Shown piece by piece: positions 11,318-23,072 of a DNA stretch of 64,000 nt. The notes under the pieces are model-generated. The model was not told where the DNA came from and ran no database searches. It saw only the letters and a program-made list of their open reading frames with translations. The translations under genes and the position numbers were made by a program. This stretch comes from Lytechinus variegatus (lineage: Eukaryota > Echinodermata > Echinoidea > Temnopleuroida > Toxopneustidae). Positions within the stretch are counted from its first letter, which is position 1; each line of letters begins with the position of its first letter. The stretch covers positions 5,407,080 through 5,471,079 of the forward strand of contig NC_054748.1 in the NCBI RefSeq assembly GCF_018143015.1, in the 5' to 3' direction.

Positions 11318-13905
11318 CACTGACACTACTTAATCATTATTATTATTACTATCATATCGTTAACATTATTCGGCATTTTCGTTTAGCTTTGTTTCATTTG
11401 GTCTCCTTTGTTTTATTCATCACTGTCAGGAAAGAAATTCAGTTATAGCATGTTTCAGTTTATAACATGTGTTAAACATTTTTTTTTTACTTCATCCAGG
11501 ATAGGGAAGGCTTATAGACAAACAGCTACACGTGTTTTGGGTACTTTAAAAGCAAGCATTGGAAACGCTTGATACCCCCCCCCCCCCCTTGTACCAGGTT
11601 GATGTCATACTTTATCAGGCTAAGCATTTTCGTACGGGCGTCGTAAATAAAAAAAGTGATCTAGCATTGAGGGGTGTAGATGTATAGATACACAGGAAGT
11701 GTTTTTGATTAATAAGAATGTGTTGCTTTATGCACTCATCTGTTATTGAAATCCTTTGAATTACTTGATAGAAATTTTACAGTCAGACCTAGTAACGGTA
11801 GGGTATATTAGGAGGTTAACTTCGGTAATTCAGGGAGAACCACCTAAGCCAGAATAGACTACAGATGTTCGTGTAGGCAGTTTTAAGTTAAAACTGAGTG
11901 ACTACGTCGGTGACGAGATAACGACCCCAGCTGCCGCCAGTTCTCCACCGACATGACTGGTCAAAATTCATGTCATCATTGGGGGCTCGATCTCGTCCAC
12001 AAATTCGTTGAAGCCACATCTCTCTTATCTGGGGGCTACTCATCAAGGGGTAACACAGTCTGCAGAGGCCGAGGCCGAGTGGAAGAGACATCGCAACCTG
12101 CGGAGGCCAGGAACTGGACCGACCACCAGGGCCTAGTGGGGCATGTCAGACCAGATAGGATGATGGGGGCTCACAACAACGATTACCGTTAAGTTATATT
12201 TTGTTATCCATAATCCACATCTATGTATATTTTCTTGTACAATCATTGTCAAAGAAATCAAAAGAAATATTGAAAAGGTTTGATTAAATCTTTCATAACT
12301 GTAATCCTCAGTTTTTACGTATTCCTTATTTGGTGTCAAGCAGCAGTAGATAAATAAATAAAAAAAAGTCACTTCCCACGTGACAATCACTTTAGTTTAT
12401 TCAATCAATTTTTAAAACCGACACTCCAAATAAATGGATGAATAATTTTCTAAAACCAGACAATGTTTTATAAACAGTCCTGTATGTTACAGTTGTGTCT
12501 GAAATCCAGATAAAGAAAAATAATGGTAGGTGAGGTGAATGATGAAAAGAATGGCCGTAAAATGGAAGGAAAATTAATTGATAGAAGCGCCGATCACCTA
12601 CAGCATAGAGAAAAGACGTAGACAAAATCACGAAGAAAAAAAAGAAGCGAAATTATTTAGGAATGAGATTTTAACATAATTATATAAAGAGAACGCAGAA
12701 GAAGAGAGGGGGGGGGGGTTCAAGAGGGACGATAGGAGAAATAAGTAAAAATAGCTGTGAGAAAAGTACAGAGAGAAAGAATTGGGAAGAATATCCAATT
12801 TATTTGAATGTGCTCTGTGTCTATAACAGTCTGTGGGATGAGTGTGTGCGTTTCTATGCAAAATATGGTAAGGATATATTTCTATGAAATAAAATCTTGA
12901 AATTTGCAACAGCCCACTTCGGATGCGGCGACACTGTTGTTGTAACCTTTTTTTTTTTGTTTCACCTCCATTGTGTAGATTTTTTTTCAGAGACTATGGT
13001 ACGATTTCGTTAGACGATGAAGTGAGAGAGGTGATGGGGTGTCCGATTTCGTGGTATTATTAAAATCATTTTTACAAATTATTCCCAGTCTAATAATACT
13101 CCGGCAGAAGCTGAAATGTTATCTGAAAAATGATATGAAAAAAGGAATCTATTACTGAATAGTTGAATGAATAAATAAAATTGAACAATGTTTATTAGTT
13201 GATTACACCTTCGTAGCAACCCCCAAAGGGGGGGGGGGACGTGAGCGAGAAAATAGAAATGTATACATGGTATAGGAGAACGTAAGACGAGCGAGAGCAG
13301 ACAAGGAATAGTTCAAGGGATCGTCACAGCTTCTCCCTCCATGCATGATCCCCCCCCCCCCCCCGGGAACGCGTTTTGCGCGCTCAGTAAGTGTTTTACA
13401 CGCCTCACTACCGCCCCTTGAATTAAATCCTAGCTTTCCCACTAATTTTAGACTTAGATAACGGAATTTTTTTTCCTGTGTCCCTCCCCATTTCAGGCAG
13501 AAAACGTAAGAAGAGCGGATACAGACAAAGAACAAATCAAAGAATCGTCGGAGTTTCCGCAATCCAAAACTTGTCTCCCCCTCCATTAATTACAACGATG
13601 GACTATTGAATATACCGTGTTTTCATGCAAAATTAAAGAAAAAGGGAAATTATTTATGTGAATCGAAGTTAATATGGAGTTGTATACCAGAAAAATGGAA
13701 AAACATTTTGGTTAAAGATAAACATTGCTCAAATTATTCAATTGTTAGCTACTTTCAATTGAAGGACCATGCATGATCCTGTTTTACATATAAAACAACG
13801 CCGCTGCAACGAGGCGCCTTAAACCACTTGACCGCGGGTACCGATGAAAGGAAAAAAATCGGTCTCGCGGGCCCTCCTTCTCGCGGACCCTCGGTCTAGC
13901 TGTCA
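11318..13905. repeat. Segmental duplication, copy D2
   Basis: Paralogue of 1535-3725, interrupted by the 962 bp LTR at 11424-12385. Homology continues from 12391 through 'CACTCCAAATAAATGGATGA', 'GTGGGATGAGTGTGTGCG' and the C-tract blocks to a tRNA-like segment (13797-13840) and GGTCTCGCGGGCCCTC-like repeats (13858-13905). Open frames inside it are not conserved in D1. Confidence 0.8.
11424..12385. mobile_element. Solo LTR, 962 bp, with 5 bp target duplication
   Basis: The insert begins TGTCAGGAAAG and ends CACGTGACA, giving the TG...CA (TGTCA/TGACA) termini of a retrotransposon LTR. It is flanked by ATCAC on both sides (11419-11423 and 12386-12390). Copy D1 shows the uninterrupted site, TTCATCACTTTAGTTTA, near 1647-1665, which fixes both boundaries. 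There is no internal gag-pol region and no second LTR, so it is a solo LTR left by recombination. AATAAA-like motifs near 12355 fit a polyadenylation signal. The strand is not determined. Confidence 0.85.
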
Positions 13906-14509
13906 CCGCCGGATTTTATGAAAATAACTCACAAAAACAAATTCCAATTAATATTAGGTAGCAATGGCATGGATGTAAGCAAATTATGTGCTTTAGGAAT
14001 AAGTTTTATATGAACGTGGAGAGACTTGGGTTGCTTGAAAGTAAAATATGATATTATACTTATGTATTTGTATAGGGTGTATTAATGTTTAGGTATATTA
14101 TATGTATGTGTATGTATATTGTATGCATGTATCTCGCATGTATTATTGCATCCAAGATTGGTATTTTTCTTCTGTTTTTTTTATTTGTATTTTTCTTTTT
14201 TTAATACCTCGTTGTCACATTATTATGTTTATGTTGTATTATTTTTTTCTAATGTTTCTTTGTTTTTGATGATGATCCTTATATGTCAGGATTTTTAACT
14301 TTTGAATTTGAATTTGTACACGCAGCACCCCCAAGGATTTTTTTTTTTTTGGGGGGGGGTGCTTCAGGGCCATGCACTGAGAATGTATACACGTCGCGGG
14401 AAATATACATGCAATCCATCTCCAAACTTTCAATCAGTTGGGTAAATACGGTCCGAGCAGCGGGGGATGATAAACATAATTATATTGAGTTGAAAGGGTT
14501 TTCTAACAG

Positions 14510-15200
14510 AGAATCTGCCAAACGTTTGAAAAATTTGGCATGTTTGGACTGAGAGTCACACTGAAGCCAACAAAAAAAAGAGATACAATTCGTGGATATA
14601 TACTTAAGCCTCGACAAACCTAACATGTCTCCATTGTGCATCCAAAACAATAGCAACCATCCTCCCATAAATCCTCGAAGTTTCAAAAAGCGAATACCCT
14701 GCATTTCTTCAGCAAAGGAACATTCAAACAAACATCTCCGTACCAGGAAGTGTTAGTGGATATGACTTTAAGCTAAAGTGTACCCCACAACCACCCGCTG
14801 AAAACAGAAAACAGAAGGTACGGTCATGACAGTTGCAAACCGAATAGGAAATAGGCCTTAACGATTTCAGGACACATAAGCAAATACCATATACGGCCCA
14901 GGCATAGACCTGAACATGCTGAAGAGAAGACAATGGAAAACCACTGTGAATGCATCTACGGAAACTCTGCAAAATGTCCGGTTGAAGGAAAATGTCTCAA
15001 AAAGAGTGTTGTCTACCAAAATACCTATACAACGCAAGACACTAACAAAACTGAAAATGATATTAGTCAAACCGAGAACACATTCAGAACGAAATATAAC
15101 GGACATAAAATCAGCTTCAACAACAAGCTTTACTATGATTACAGAAACACCAAGGCCCTCAACATTACAATACAGCAACACGTCATAACTTATTCAACTG
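14510..15200 (+). pseudogene. Penelope-like element, C-terminal GIY-YIG region, decayed
   Basis: Three frames together give a recognisable Penelope-like C-terminus. 'LRVTLKPTKK' (near 14555) matches the end of the reverse transcriptase. 'NSNHPP' (near 14650) is the conserved SNHPP motif. 'ENHCECIYGNSAKCPVEGKC' (14933 on) with 'QTENTFRTKYNGHKISFNNK' is the cysteine-containing linker and GIY-YIG endonuclease region. The usual YIG-like residues before 'TENTFRTRY' are altered (DISQTENTF). Several frameshifts and stops separate the pieces, so it is dead. The copy is 5'-truncated: upstream sequence shows no reverse-transcriptase core. Confidence 0.75.
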
Positions 15201-15840
15201 CGTCATAAACATGTAAGTTGGTTTGATAGCCACTTTGTCCACCGTCTCTCGGGTAACACTTTGTGAGTAGGCTTGATCCACATGTAAAGATGCCGATTAC
15301 CCTCTATCACAGTGGAACCATTAATTGTACAAGCTCGGGTGATCATTTCACAGACTCTTCCTTGAAAATCAATGTACATAGCATTTGTATTATATTGATT
15401 TCCATTTGCCAAGTGTTCGTCAAATCGGATAGTCTGTCGAGATCTGACTGGAGGATATCCGAATTGATTTAATCGTCGGTAGAGTATAAAATCAGACGCA
15501 AATAACCTAAACTCGATGAGATATATGAAGTGACGCTATTGACAAAGAAGATGAAGAGTAACGGGCCGATATTGTCCCTTGCGACACGCCGGATAATACA
15601 TTTGCTGAAATGTGATACCGATTTTTCCGTAAGCCTTGGTTCCGTGACCGCGACAAGACTCCAATGGTTAGGGCGAATCGACTCTCACAACTTCGGCCGG
15701 TTTGAAATCCCTGTTGATTTACATTTAGAAAGTTCCTTCAAGATGTTTGATGATATGACTGTTAATGAGATGTTCCATTATCTTGCAGGATTGAAACGTC
15801 GGGGAGACCACATTAGTAGTGGAATTGCAATTGATTGAAC
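15190..15840 (-). pseudogene. LINE reverse transcriptase remnant (Jockey/CR1-like)
   Basis: On the minus strand three frames give ordered fragments of a non-LTR reverse transcriptase. These are 'KIMEHLINSHIIKHLE' (about 15780-15735), 'SGVSQGT' before 'GPLLF.FFVNSVTSYISS' (about 15590-15520, the conserved SGVPQGTVLGPLLF block) and 'RLFASDFILYRR' (near 15480, where the catalytic FADD is changed to FASD). A 'LQSDLDRLSDLTNTWQMEIN' segment follows (about 15450-15400). Frameshifts and the catalytic change make it inactive. It is directly adjacent to, and opposite in strand from, the Penelope-like fragment. Confidence 0.8.
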
Positions 15841-16500
15841 ATGTATTTGAGCTCTTTATTCTAGGATCCCAAGTATACGCGGGAGAAAACCTTAGTTGGT
15901 GGGGGGGGGGGGCAAAATATTGAGGCTGTCCAATTTTTTGCCAGTACAAGATCCTCGGCGAGGGATCGAATCGTCCGAGTAGGCAAGAGTGTGGGAGGCG
16001 AACACCATCTTCAGATAAACGAACTATCAAGGTCGTGTTTATGGGCCAGCTAAACAACGTTCTTGGGAAACATAATTCTTTTGCTGCGATGGACTATATC
16101 TATGTGAAAAAAATATTCATTTATGAAGTACGCGCATTCTTTAATATCAATTATTTTGTTATTACGCTAGTACTGACTCAAAACATAATAAGTCACATTT
16201 TCTCCGGCAATTTCCTCATGAAAAACTTTTTTTGTACACTATTAAAGGGGGATCCATTTGCCAATAAGGGAGTGGGGTAGATTTTTATGTCCAAATTATT
16301 CCCTTTCATCTCTTTTCATCCACTCTTTTCCCTGTATGTTTTTATCTTTTTTATCTCATCCTCTTCCTTTTTTCATTATTTTCCTTATTCTGATATATTT
16401 TTCACCTTTCTGCTCCACCAATAGGGGGCCTTTGCCGCTTCACCATTGCTATAAAGCTTAGGTAGATGAAATCGAAATTTTTAATGCCATTTGAATGACC
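15841..16500. other. Unassigned DNA with a short G/T-rich repeat
   Basis: Contains a G-run at 15899-15912 and a T/C-rich block at 16230-16440. That block is bounded by GGGGGATCCATTTGCCAATA and CCACCAATAGGGGGCC, possibly a decayed relative of the hAT-like family at 96-1524. No gene seen. Confidence 0.35.
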
Positions 16501-16720
16501 TGTAGATGGCTAAACTGCTATGCGATTCATATATTTACATTTAAATTTTCATAAGCTTTAATTTGATACCGAACGTGATATGTTTATTATGTAAAATAGA
16601 AAAAACATAATTGAGAAAAATGCAAAAAAAAAAAAATTAATGGGCGTGGCTTATGACGTCAATGAAAAAAAAATCCCAAGGATGCCCAGGTGCCACTTTT
16701 CGGATTCTTTAAGAAGACAC
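16500..16720 (+). repeat. Dispersed copy of the TGACGTCA repeat
   Basis: Same order as at 4860-5830: CATAAGCTTTAATTTGATACC, then GGCGTGGCTTATGACGTCAA, then GATGCCCAGGTGCCAC. TGACGTCA is intact at 16654-16661. Confidence 0.7.
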
Positions 16721-16984
16721 CCTATACCACCATTTCGAGCAAAAAATTGCACATACATGTAGGCCTATTCACAACTTGACTGGAATGTTGCAGTTTTACT
16801 GGTCTAAGTACGTCATAATGAGTGCAGAGCCTATAACCTGTGATAAGCCTGACTCGGATACAATAGAACTTTATTCTGGAGGGAAATGTCTCAATTTTCA
16901 TGATTTTTGCTCTACATATCTGATTTGGATGATAATAAGAATATAGTCTTATATCGGGGAACGTCAATTATATTACTCTTAAAA

Positions 16985-17895
16985 GAGTCATATTGCCTTC
17001 GGCTTAAGATTATGTTTTGAGGAAAATATTACCCATCTTACAACCCCACCTTTGGGGCTATTTATGAAGTGACAGAATCTTACACATCAGTTTCTGATTT
17101 TCAAAAAGAGAAAAAAAATCCGTCTAAAATATGAATATAATTGTAATATGTTACTTCTTAGTGGCGGGTCCAGACAGGGGAACATCCGGCTCGTTCCCCA
17201 ATTTTGAGTGTCATGAAAATATGCAGTGGAAAATGTCGATCTTACGCGTCTTTTTCTTCCTTTTTTTTATTATCTTTTGTTTACTTACAGTAAAGGAGCA
17301 GACCATACTTATTGTCTCATCTTTTACAACGAGGGTGACCCTAACCAAATTACTTTTGCCTCCTTATTATCCTACCATCCTTGCCTGCGATCTGAAGTTT
17401 ACAATACCCCTACTATTCCAATTTTCTCTTCACAAAATTTTACCTCCCGTCCTGTCGTTTCAAATTTTTTAATGTCAGATCTTTTAACGTATATTCCATC
17501 GGAGGGGACAGCTATGAGAAAGAGTGCTTGCTTGCATTTTTTTTTTTTTGGGGGGGGGAGAGTGACATTAATCATCATTAATCCGGAATAAGGACCATCG
17601 CCTTTTTTGGGGAGGGGGGGGGTGGGGGCTTGTTCATGTTTTTTTTTTCAACGTAATCGCTCTCTCTTGTTTTTGTTAATTTCTTGGTCTGCCCCTCATA
17701 CGTCTAATCAATAACGTACTGTACGTCCCAGAGAAAAAACAATGATAGTACTTCGGAGTATTTTTTTTTGTACATGAACAGAAAGATTCGGTCGTCTTTT
17801 TTCATGTGAATCTAACTAAAACTTTTAATCGTTAATCAAATGCCTCCTGCTTTTTTGCGAAAACGATGAATTTCCTTTATTTTATGCAATATGAA
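16985..17895. other. Unassigned DNA
   Basis: T-rich and G-run sequence. Open frames of 113-121 codons at 17131-17591 overlap each other and run through homopolymers. No domain is recognisable. Confidence 0.35.
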
Positions 17896-17897
17896 AT

Positions 17898-17990
17898 AGC
17901 AATGCCTTGCTCAAAGACCGGGGGGAGTAGAACCACCGTCTTTCATGGTATAAGTCGGATGCCTTAGACAACTCGGTCACGCCACCTTGC
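17898..17990 (-). repeat. tRNA-derived SINE head (tRNA-Leu-like)
   Basis: On the minus strand it starts AAGGTGGCGTGACCGAGTTG, close to a Leu-tRNA 5' end with a degenerate box A. Then GGTGGTTCTACTCC corresponds to box B with one mismatch. It runs into AGCAAGGCATTGC, the typical body start of tRNA-SINEs. Confidence 0.65.
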
Positions 17991-18349
17991 TTTTTATTCA
18001 ACGATCCGTAGATTAGAAAAAAATTAGCATGTTTTCACATTAAATATTGTCACCGACCTAGCCCCATTCATATTTCATCCATAAGGTCTCATATAAAATA
18101 GAAAAAAAGAACTGTGTTTTTCGAATAAATAGCAGTAAAAGAAAGAGAAAAAGCACTCTAATTTTAACTTGCTCGTGGAAATTAAAATTTAGTAGCACAA
18201 ATTCATTTTTTATCTAACTCTGCCTTGCGCCAGTATCAACCTTAAAACCGGCCCCAAATAAAGAAGATGAATATCCTTGTATTCTATTATGTTCATCCTC
18301 CTGAAGCCTAGTTATACCATTAGAGCACTTGCAGTTGCACTGAATTGCG

Positions 18350-19200
18350 GCTTCGTTTTTTGTCTCACCTATATAACAGAGTGAGTCAATAGGCGCCTCT
18401 TTTCAGGCGGCGGCGGCAACATCAAATGTTGACCGAAGGTTAAGTTTTTTAAATGACAGTATAACTTAGGAAGTTTATTAACCTTGTTCATGAAATGAAG
18501 ACATAAACTTAATCAAGTATTACTTAACTTCCTCCCCAGCATTCAGGTCGCATTGCAAGGTCAACGGTCATTTAGGGTCAATTAACTTAGACCATGTTGG
18601 TGGATTCAATATCGAAATCTTACCCTAGGGTTAAGTTTCAGGAATCGTCATCATAACTTTAAAAAAAGAATATGGATCTAGTTCATGAAGCTGAGCCATA
18701 AGTTTAATCAAATATTACTGTGACATTTAGGACACATGACCAAGGTTAAAATGTCATTTAAGACTGATAAACTGGGAATTTTTTAGTGCTTGTTCAATTA
18801 CCGTCATAACTCTGGAATTGTATTTGCCCTTTTCATAAAACTTGGACATCCAGTAATCAAGCATGCTTGAGCATACTGTGCGAATTTTAGATCACATGAC
18901 AGAGGTCACTAAGGTCAATGAACTTTGGCCATGTTGGAGGTAAGCAATAAATTGCTGTCATAACTTTCAAAGTTTATGGATATAGTTTATGAATTGTGGA
19001 CAAAGGGGTAATCAAGTATCGCTGACAAATCTTAGGTCAAATGATCAAGGTCAAATGCAATGTAGGGTCAATAAATGCCCTGTTGTATCATTATATGAAT
19101 GATGTTTTGTGATTAGTTAATAGGAGTTTTCAAAGTCAGCGCTGCTGCTATAGTGAATCGAGTAATGCAGGTTAGACTGCCAGAGGTGCTTCACTTGTTT
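18350..19200. repeat. Dispersed 'CATAACTT' long repeat, copy 1
   Basis: It begins near TCTCACCTATATAACAGAGT with GGCGGCGGCGGCAACATCAAA and ends near GTCAGCGCTGCTGCTATAGT...GCCAGAGGTGCTTCAC. The body repeats a ~120-130 bp unit: 'CATAACTTxxAAAGT..TGGACCTAGTTCATG.A..TTGGACATAAG..AATCAAGTAT' followed by 'CACATGACCAAGGTCAA'. Other copies are at 33700-34580, at 22010-22075 (terminus only), and at 43560-44830 in inverse orientation interrupted by a MITE. Confidence 0.8.
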
Positions 19201-19367
19201 TGTTTCACCCACTGATCTCTACAAAAAATCTGGATACGTCATTGGCTCGCCGCGCTGACGCAACCGGGCGTCCATGCCCCCACTCCCACCCACCACTCGA
19301 TGAACGCTATCTTCCATAGGTTTGTGTACTATTTTTCTCGTATTATTAGTGACAAATATGCTTCAAA

Positions 19368-20376
19368 ATGCCATCATGTGTTGCTGTGAACTGTACAAAT
19401 CGTCAAGCAAAAGGTTGTGGACGAACATTTCACCTGTAAGTATGATTGTTGTAGACGTGATAATGTGAAAAACTGTAAAGTTAGAGTCACTGCTTCGTGT
19501 ACATAGTGGTGATGGCGTATGTCAATGTGTGTACCCACATATTTTTGTTTATGTTGCTCGTTCAGACGAGTGCTATCTGAGCTGAGCCATTTCATTTTTC
19601 AGGTGTTGGTTAGTTAATTAATAATGATAATACCATATGAATATGACAATTGTTTTCATGTTTCTTAAATGCATGTATGGACATGACAAATCAAAAAATA
19701 TATTCTCAGACATAAAACTGTCATTTGTAATAGTTTTTCAAGTGTTTTACTTTTACTTTTTCCCCCAGTGCAGAAAAACTGCCAGAAAGCCACCGAGGCA
19801 GAGAAACTTCACCCAGAAGACATCAGAAGCCACAGAAGGAGTACCAACAGGCAATCCAGAGACGCCAAGCCCAAAGTCATCGCATATATACAAAGACCAT
19901 AGCTACTCTACACTGCAAAGCCCCCGAACAGTAAAGCGAAGATTAGACATTTTATATGACCATGTGAGTAATCTAAATAAGAAAGTAAAGACACTGCAAC
20001 AGAAGTCACGCCGACTGAGTAAAAAAGTCACCAATCTGCAGGAAGTCGTAAACACGCTAAGGAATGAGAACCGAGTTTCAGCCAATGCAGCAGATATGCT
20101 CTCTAAAACTTTTTCTGATGTCCCAGCAGATGTGATGAAAAGAATGGTGGCAAACAAGTCAAGCGGGAAACTGAAAAGAAAAACCGATCCTTTTATAGCG
20201 CAAAAGCATAGAGATACGTAAGGAAATCCTTTGATTTTGCCCTTCCTCGTCCACCTGTGATCAAGCGATGGTACATGGGAGTGAACGGATTCACGGAGGA
20301 ATCATTCTCTGCATTGAAGATCAAGGCAGACCAAGCCAAGGAGAAGGGAAACGTTTATGATTTAGTATGTTCATGA
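19368..20376 (+). pseudogene. THAP/P-element-like transposase gene, deleted and frameshifted
   Basis: Exon 1 (19368-19435) encodes MPSCVAVNCTNRQAKGCGRT followed by FHL. This is the start of a THAP DNA-binding domain with its C-x4-C zinc ligands, and it ends at a GTAAGT donor. A second coding block (19769-20218) follows a TTTTTCCCCCAG acceptor. It encodes a basic linker and a coiled coil with LDILYDHVSNLNKKVKTLQQ, a leucine-zipper region typical of THAP9/P-element proteins, and stops at 20219. In another frame (20215-20373) lies YVRKSFDFALP...VIKRWYMGVNGFTEESFSAL, the start of the P-element transposase region. The rest of the THAP domain (tryptophan, C-x2-H) and the catalytic body are missing. 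An internal deletion joins the coil to YVRKSF. I see no clear terminal repeats. Confidence 0.75.
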
Positions 20377-20379
20377 AAT

Positions 20380-22005
20380 ATATTGGAAGAAAATAATGAC
20401 ATTTCAAGAAATAGCTTGATGAGAATCACATTTGACTGAGGAATAAAGAATAAAAAAAACAATTTTACTGTTTGTGTTTCAAGTGTTAAGGAAGAAAGTA
20501 AAATAATTTATAAGTGTGGCATGTAAATGATGGAAGAAAATATTTGGAGAGTAGTGAAAGTAAGAGCATGAGTGTAAGAGATGAGAAGAAATGTAGGTGA
20601 TGAAAAGTGAAGAACCAGAATCTTAGTGTGAATATGTTGCATGTATGAATTAAGTTTACTTTACTGTAAAGCCACTAGTTAATATTGTGGTAGATTGATT
20701 TTTAAAAAAATCTAAAACTGAGCTGTCTGACCTGTCTATGTTCAGATGGATGAAAAAAACAAAACTGCAAAAATAATGAAAATAACACATTCATTATCAA
20801 GATATCTATGAAAATAGCATTTATTCTCGTTCCGAGGATAACTCCAGCACAGTAGTCTATATGGGGGTGATATTATAGGTTTTCACTTCTTTAAAACATT
20901 AAATGATAACTGAAGCATAATTTTTTTCACAGATTTATTTTTACATCCCATCAGATATTCTGAAAGCATTTAGGACCATGCATCTCAGATTTTTAAAAAC
21001 CAAACATAATGTTAAACAATGCCTTTAATCCAGCATTCATACTTGACACATATTTAAAAAAAATAAAGGAAAATTATGAAAAAAATATACTTGTACAAAT
21101 GTACAATCATGTTAAAGGCGACAATGAAGACTACATATTTCAGCTGAAAGAAGATGAAATTACATATAGGGGGAGGGTTTTTTAAAGTTTTTAAGAGAAA
21201 AGGGGCGTATTTTAAATGCTCAGCGTAGTTTTTTGTTTACATTAGCAAGGGCCATTTCCCAAAATCAGCCAAAACATAAGTTACAACTACCTCTCACCTC
21301 CGGTCATCAGCGATAAACCATGTGTTTGGTTTGATTAGTATTTTTCGTATTTAAAATCAGATAAAATACATGCGGTATCATAAAAATATACAAAGTGAAT
21401 ACGGCTTGTAGCCCATTATCAGCATGAAGGAAGATCGATCGATTGTTACAGCTGGTTTTCCATGGGGCAAGTACATAAATATGAATATTGTAAAATTATA
21501 CAAATTACTTATGGTGAAGAAAAACACTAAAGAGAGTGAGAGAAAAAAAAAACAATCTAAATACACAAAATCTGCCTAAAGGTACAGTAGACACAAAGGT
21601 GAGGTGATAAGCATTAATTATTATGCACAAACAATGGGATTGTATTGCGTTTTATATTGGGAGAAGGGTTATGGTTTTTACATGTCTAACTAGGTTTGTT
21701 TTGAAGGTAGGAAAAATATGTAAATATATGTCTAGATGTGTAAAGGGTTCAAAAAAATTAAACAAGTAATTCTTCTAAATTGTGAGAAGAAATTGGATTT
21801 GAAAAGGGTAATTAGATAGGGTAATTTGATGGCAAGTGCATGATGACTTTGGGAAATTACACGCAAGCCAACGGCACGCTATGCAGAGCTTCCCGACGCG
21901 TCCGGAAACCATGGGAGTGGTATGGCGCACGCTTGCTCCGTATGGCGGCGTCAATCGTTCGTACAGCGCGTATGGGCCTATGGTATATCCAGATTTTTTA
22001 TAGAG
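20380..22005. other. Unassigned AT-rich DNA
   Basis: No domain, inverted repeat or tandem array could be supported. It ends at 22010-22075 with a truncated terminus of the 'CATAACTT' repeat (CTGTATAGCAGAGTGACCC, GGCGGCGACGGCGGCGTCAA). Confidence 0.4.
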
Positions 22006-22189
22006 ATCAGCGGTTTCACCTGTATAGCAGAGTGACCCTATAGGCGGCGACGGCGGCGTCAACACCATATCTTAACGGGAGGGGTTTTCGTTTTCATGAT
22101 ATGAGAGAATGCCTAGATTATAGGTCTAAATATGAAACACGCGCGTGCATGTTCATTCAGTTATCCAGTTTCAGATCATATTATCAAAA

Positions 22190-22805
22190 ATTTTCTGTTC
22201 GCCCTTTGCGCTCAAATTATTAATGTACGAAGATCCCCCTTTCTCATCACTTTCATGATTTGAAAAACATGAATAGAGTGTCCCGTTCTAGATCTAAATC
22301 TCAAAATTTCTGCTCGCGCTTCGCCCTCGCATTATTTGATTGTTGAAATTTGTAACGTCTTCATGGCTAAGTGCAAGCATTCCTTATAAGGCACTTTTCG
22401 ATCTGTTCAAAGCGTATACAAACATTTTCTGCTCGCGCTTTGCGCTCGCACTACTTATGTAGGAAGGTCCTCTCTTACTCTATGTACTCATACTTTTCAT
22501 GATTTACAAAACTTGAATAGAGTGTCCCATTCTAGGTCTAAAACTTAAAATTTTCAGTTCGCGCTTCGCGGTCGCATTATTTGATTGTTGAAATATGCAA
22601 CGTCTTCATGGCTAACTGCAAGAATTCTTAAACATGTAGGCCTACATTTCCGTTCAGTTCCCGTGTTTCAAAAATATCTGCTCACGCTTCGCGTTCGTAG
22701 TAATTATTGCAGGCACATCCTTTTTTCAGAATGTTCAAATTTTAGGAAAAATACATACATTTTCCCCCAAAATAGTTGCTCGCGCTTCGCGCTCGCTTTA
22801 TATAA
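22190..22805 (-). repeat. GCGCGAAGCGCG repeat array, fragment
   Basis: Five units of ~110-120 bp carry the reverse-complement motif CTCGCGCTTCGCGCTCGC or close variants (near 22312, 22432, 22560, 22685 and 22780). This is the interior of the hAT-like family at 96-1524 without its termini. Confidence 0.8.
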
Positions 22806-23072
22806 TAAAGATTATGATATTATATTTTTTGTTCATTTATAGAAGAAGAATACTATTTTCAAATTAGAGTATATGGATGTACTTGATTATTGCTCAGATT
22901 TATGCCATAAGCACTCAAAGGGGGAAATTAAGGGGGTATTTCATCCTCTGTGAATTTGGTCTTTTATATCAATTTGATGGTCTAGCAGAGGGAAACCTGC
23001 CACTAATGTAAATGGGATCTAGACCATTGATCAATGATTCAACAAACCTATTATTCATTTTTATTTCCATAG

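Noticed and set aside
11975..12180. TGGGGGCTC-like words resembling a tRNA-Pro primer binding site
   Set aside because: Three similar words occur in 200 bp and all lie inside the 962 bp LTR defined by its target duplications, so they are not next to an LTR end.
3305..13840. Functional tRNA genes at the three tRNA-like segments
   Set aside because: Only the 5' half is recognisable. No matching acceptor stem or intact box B follows.
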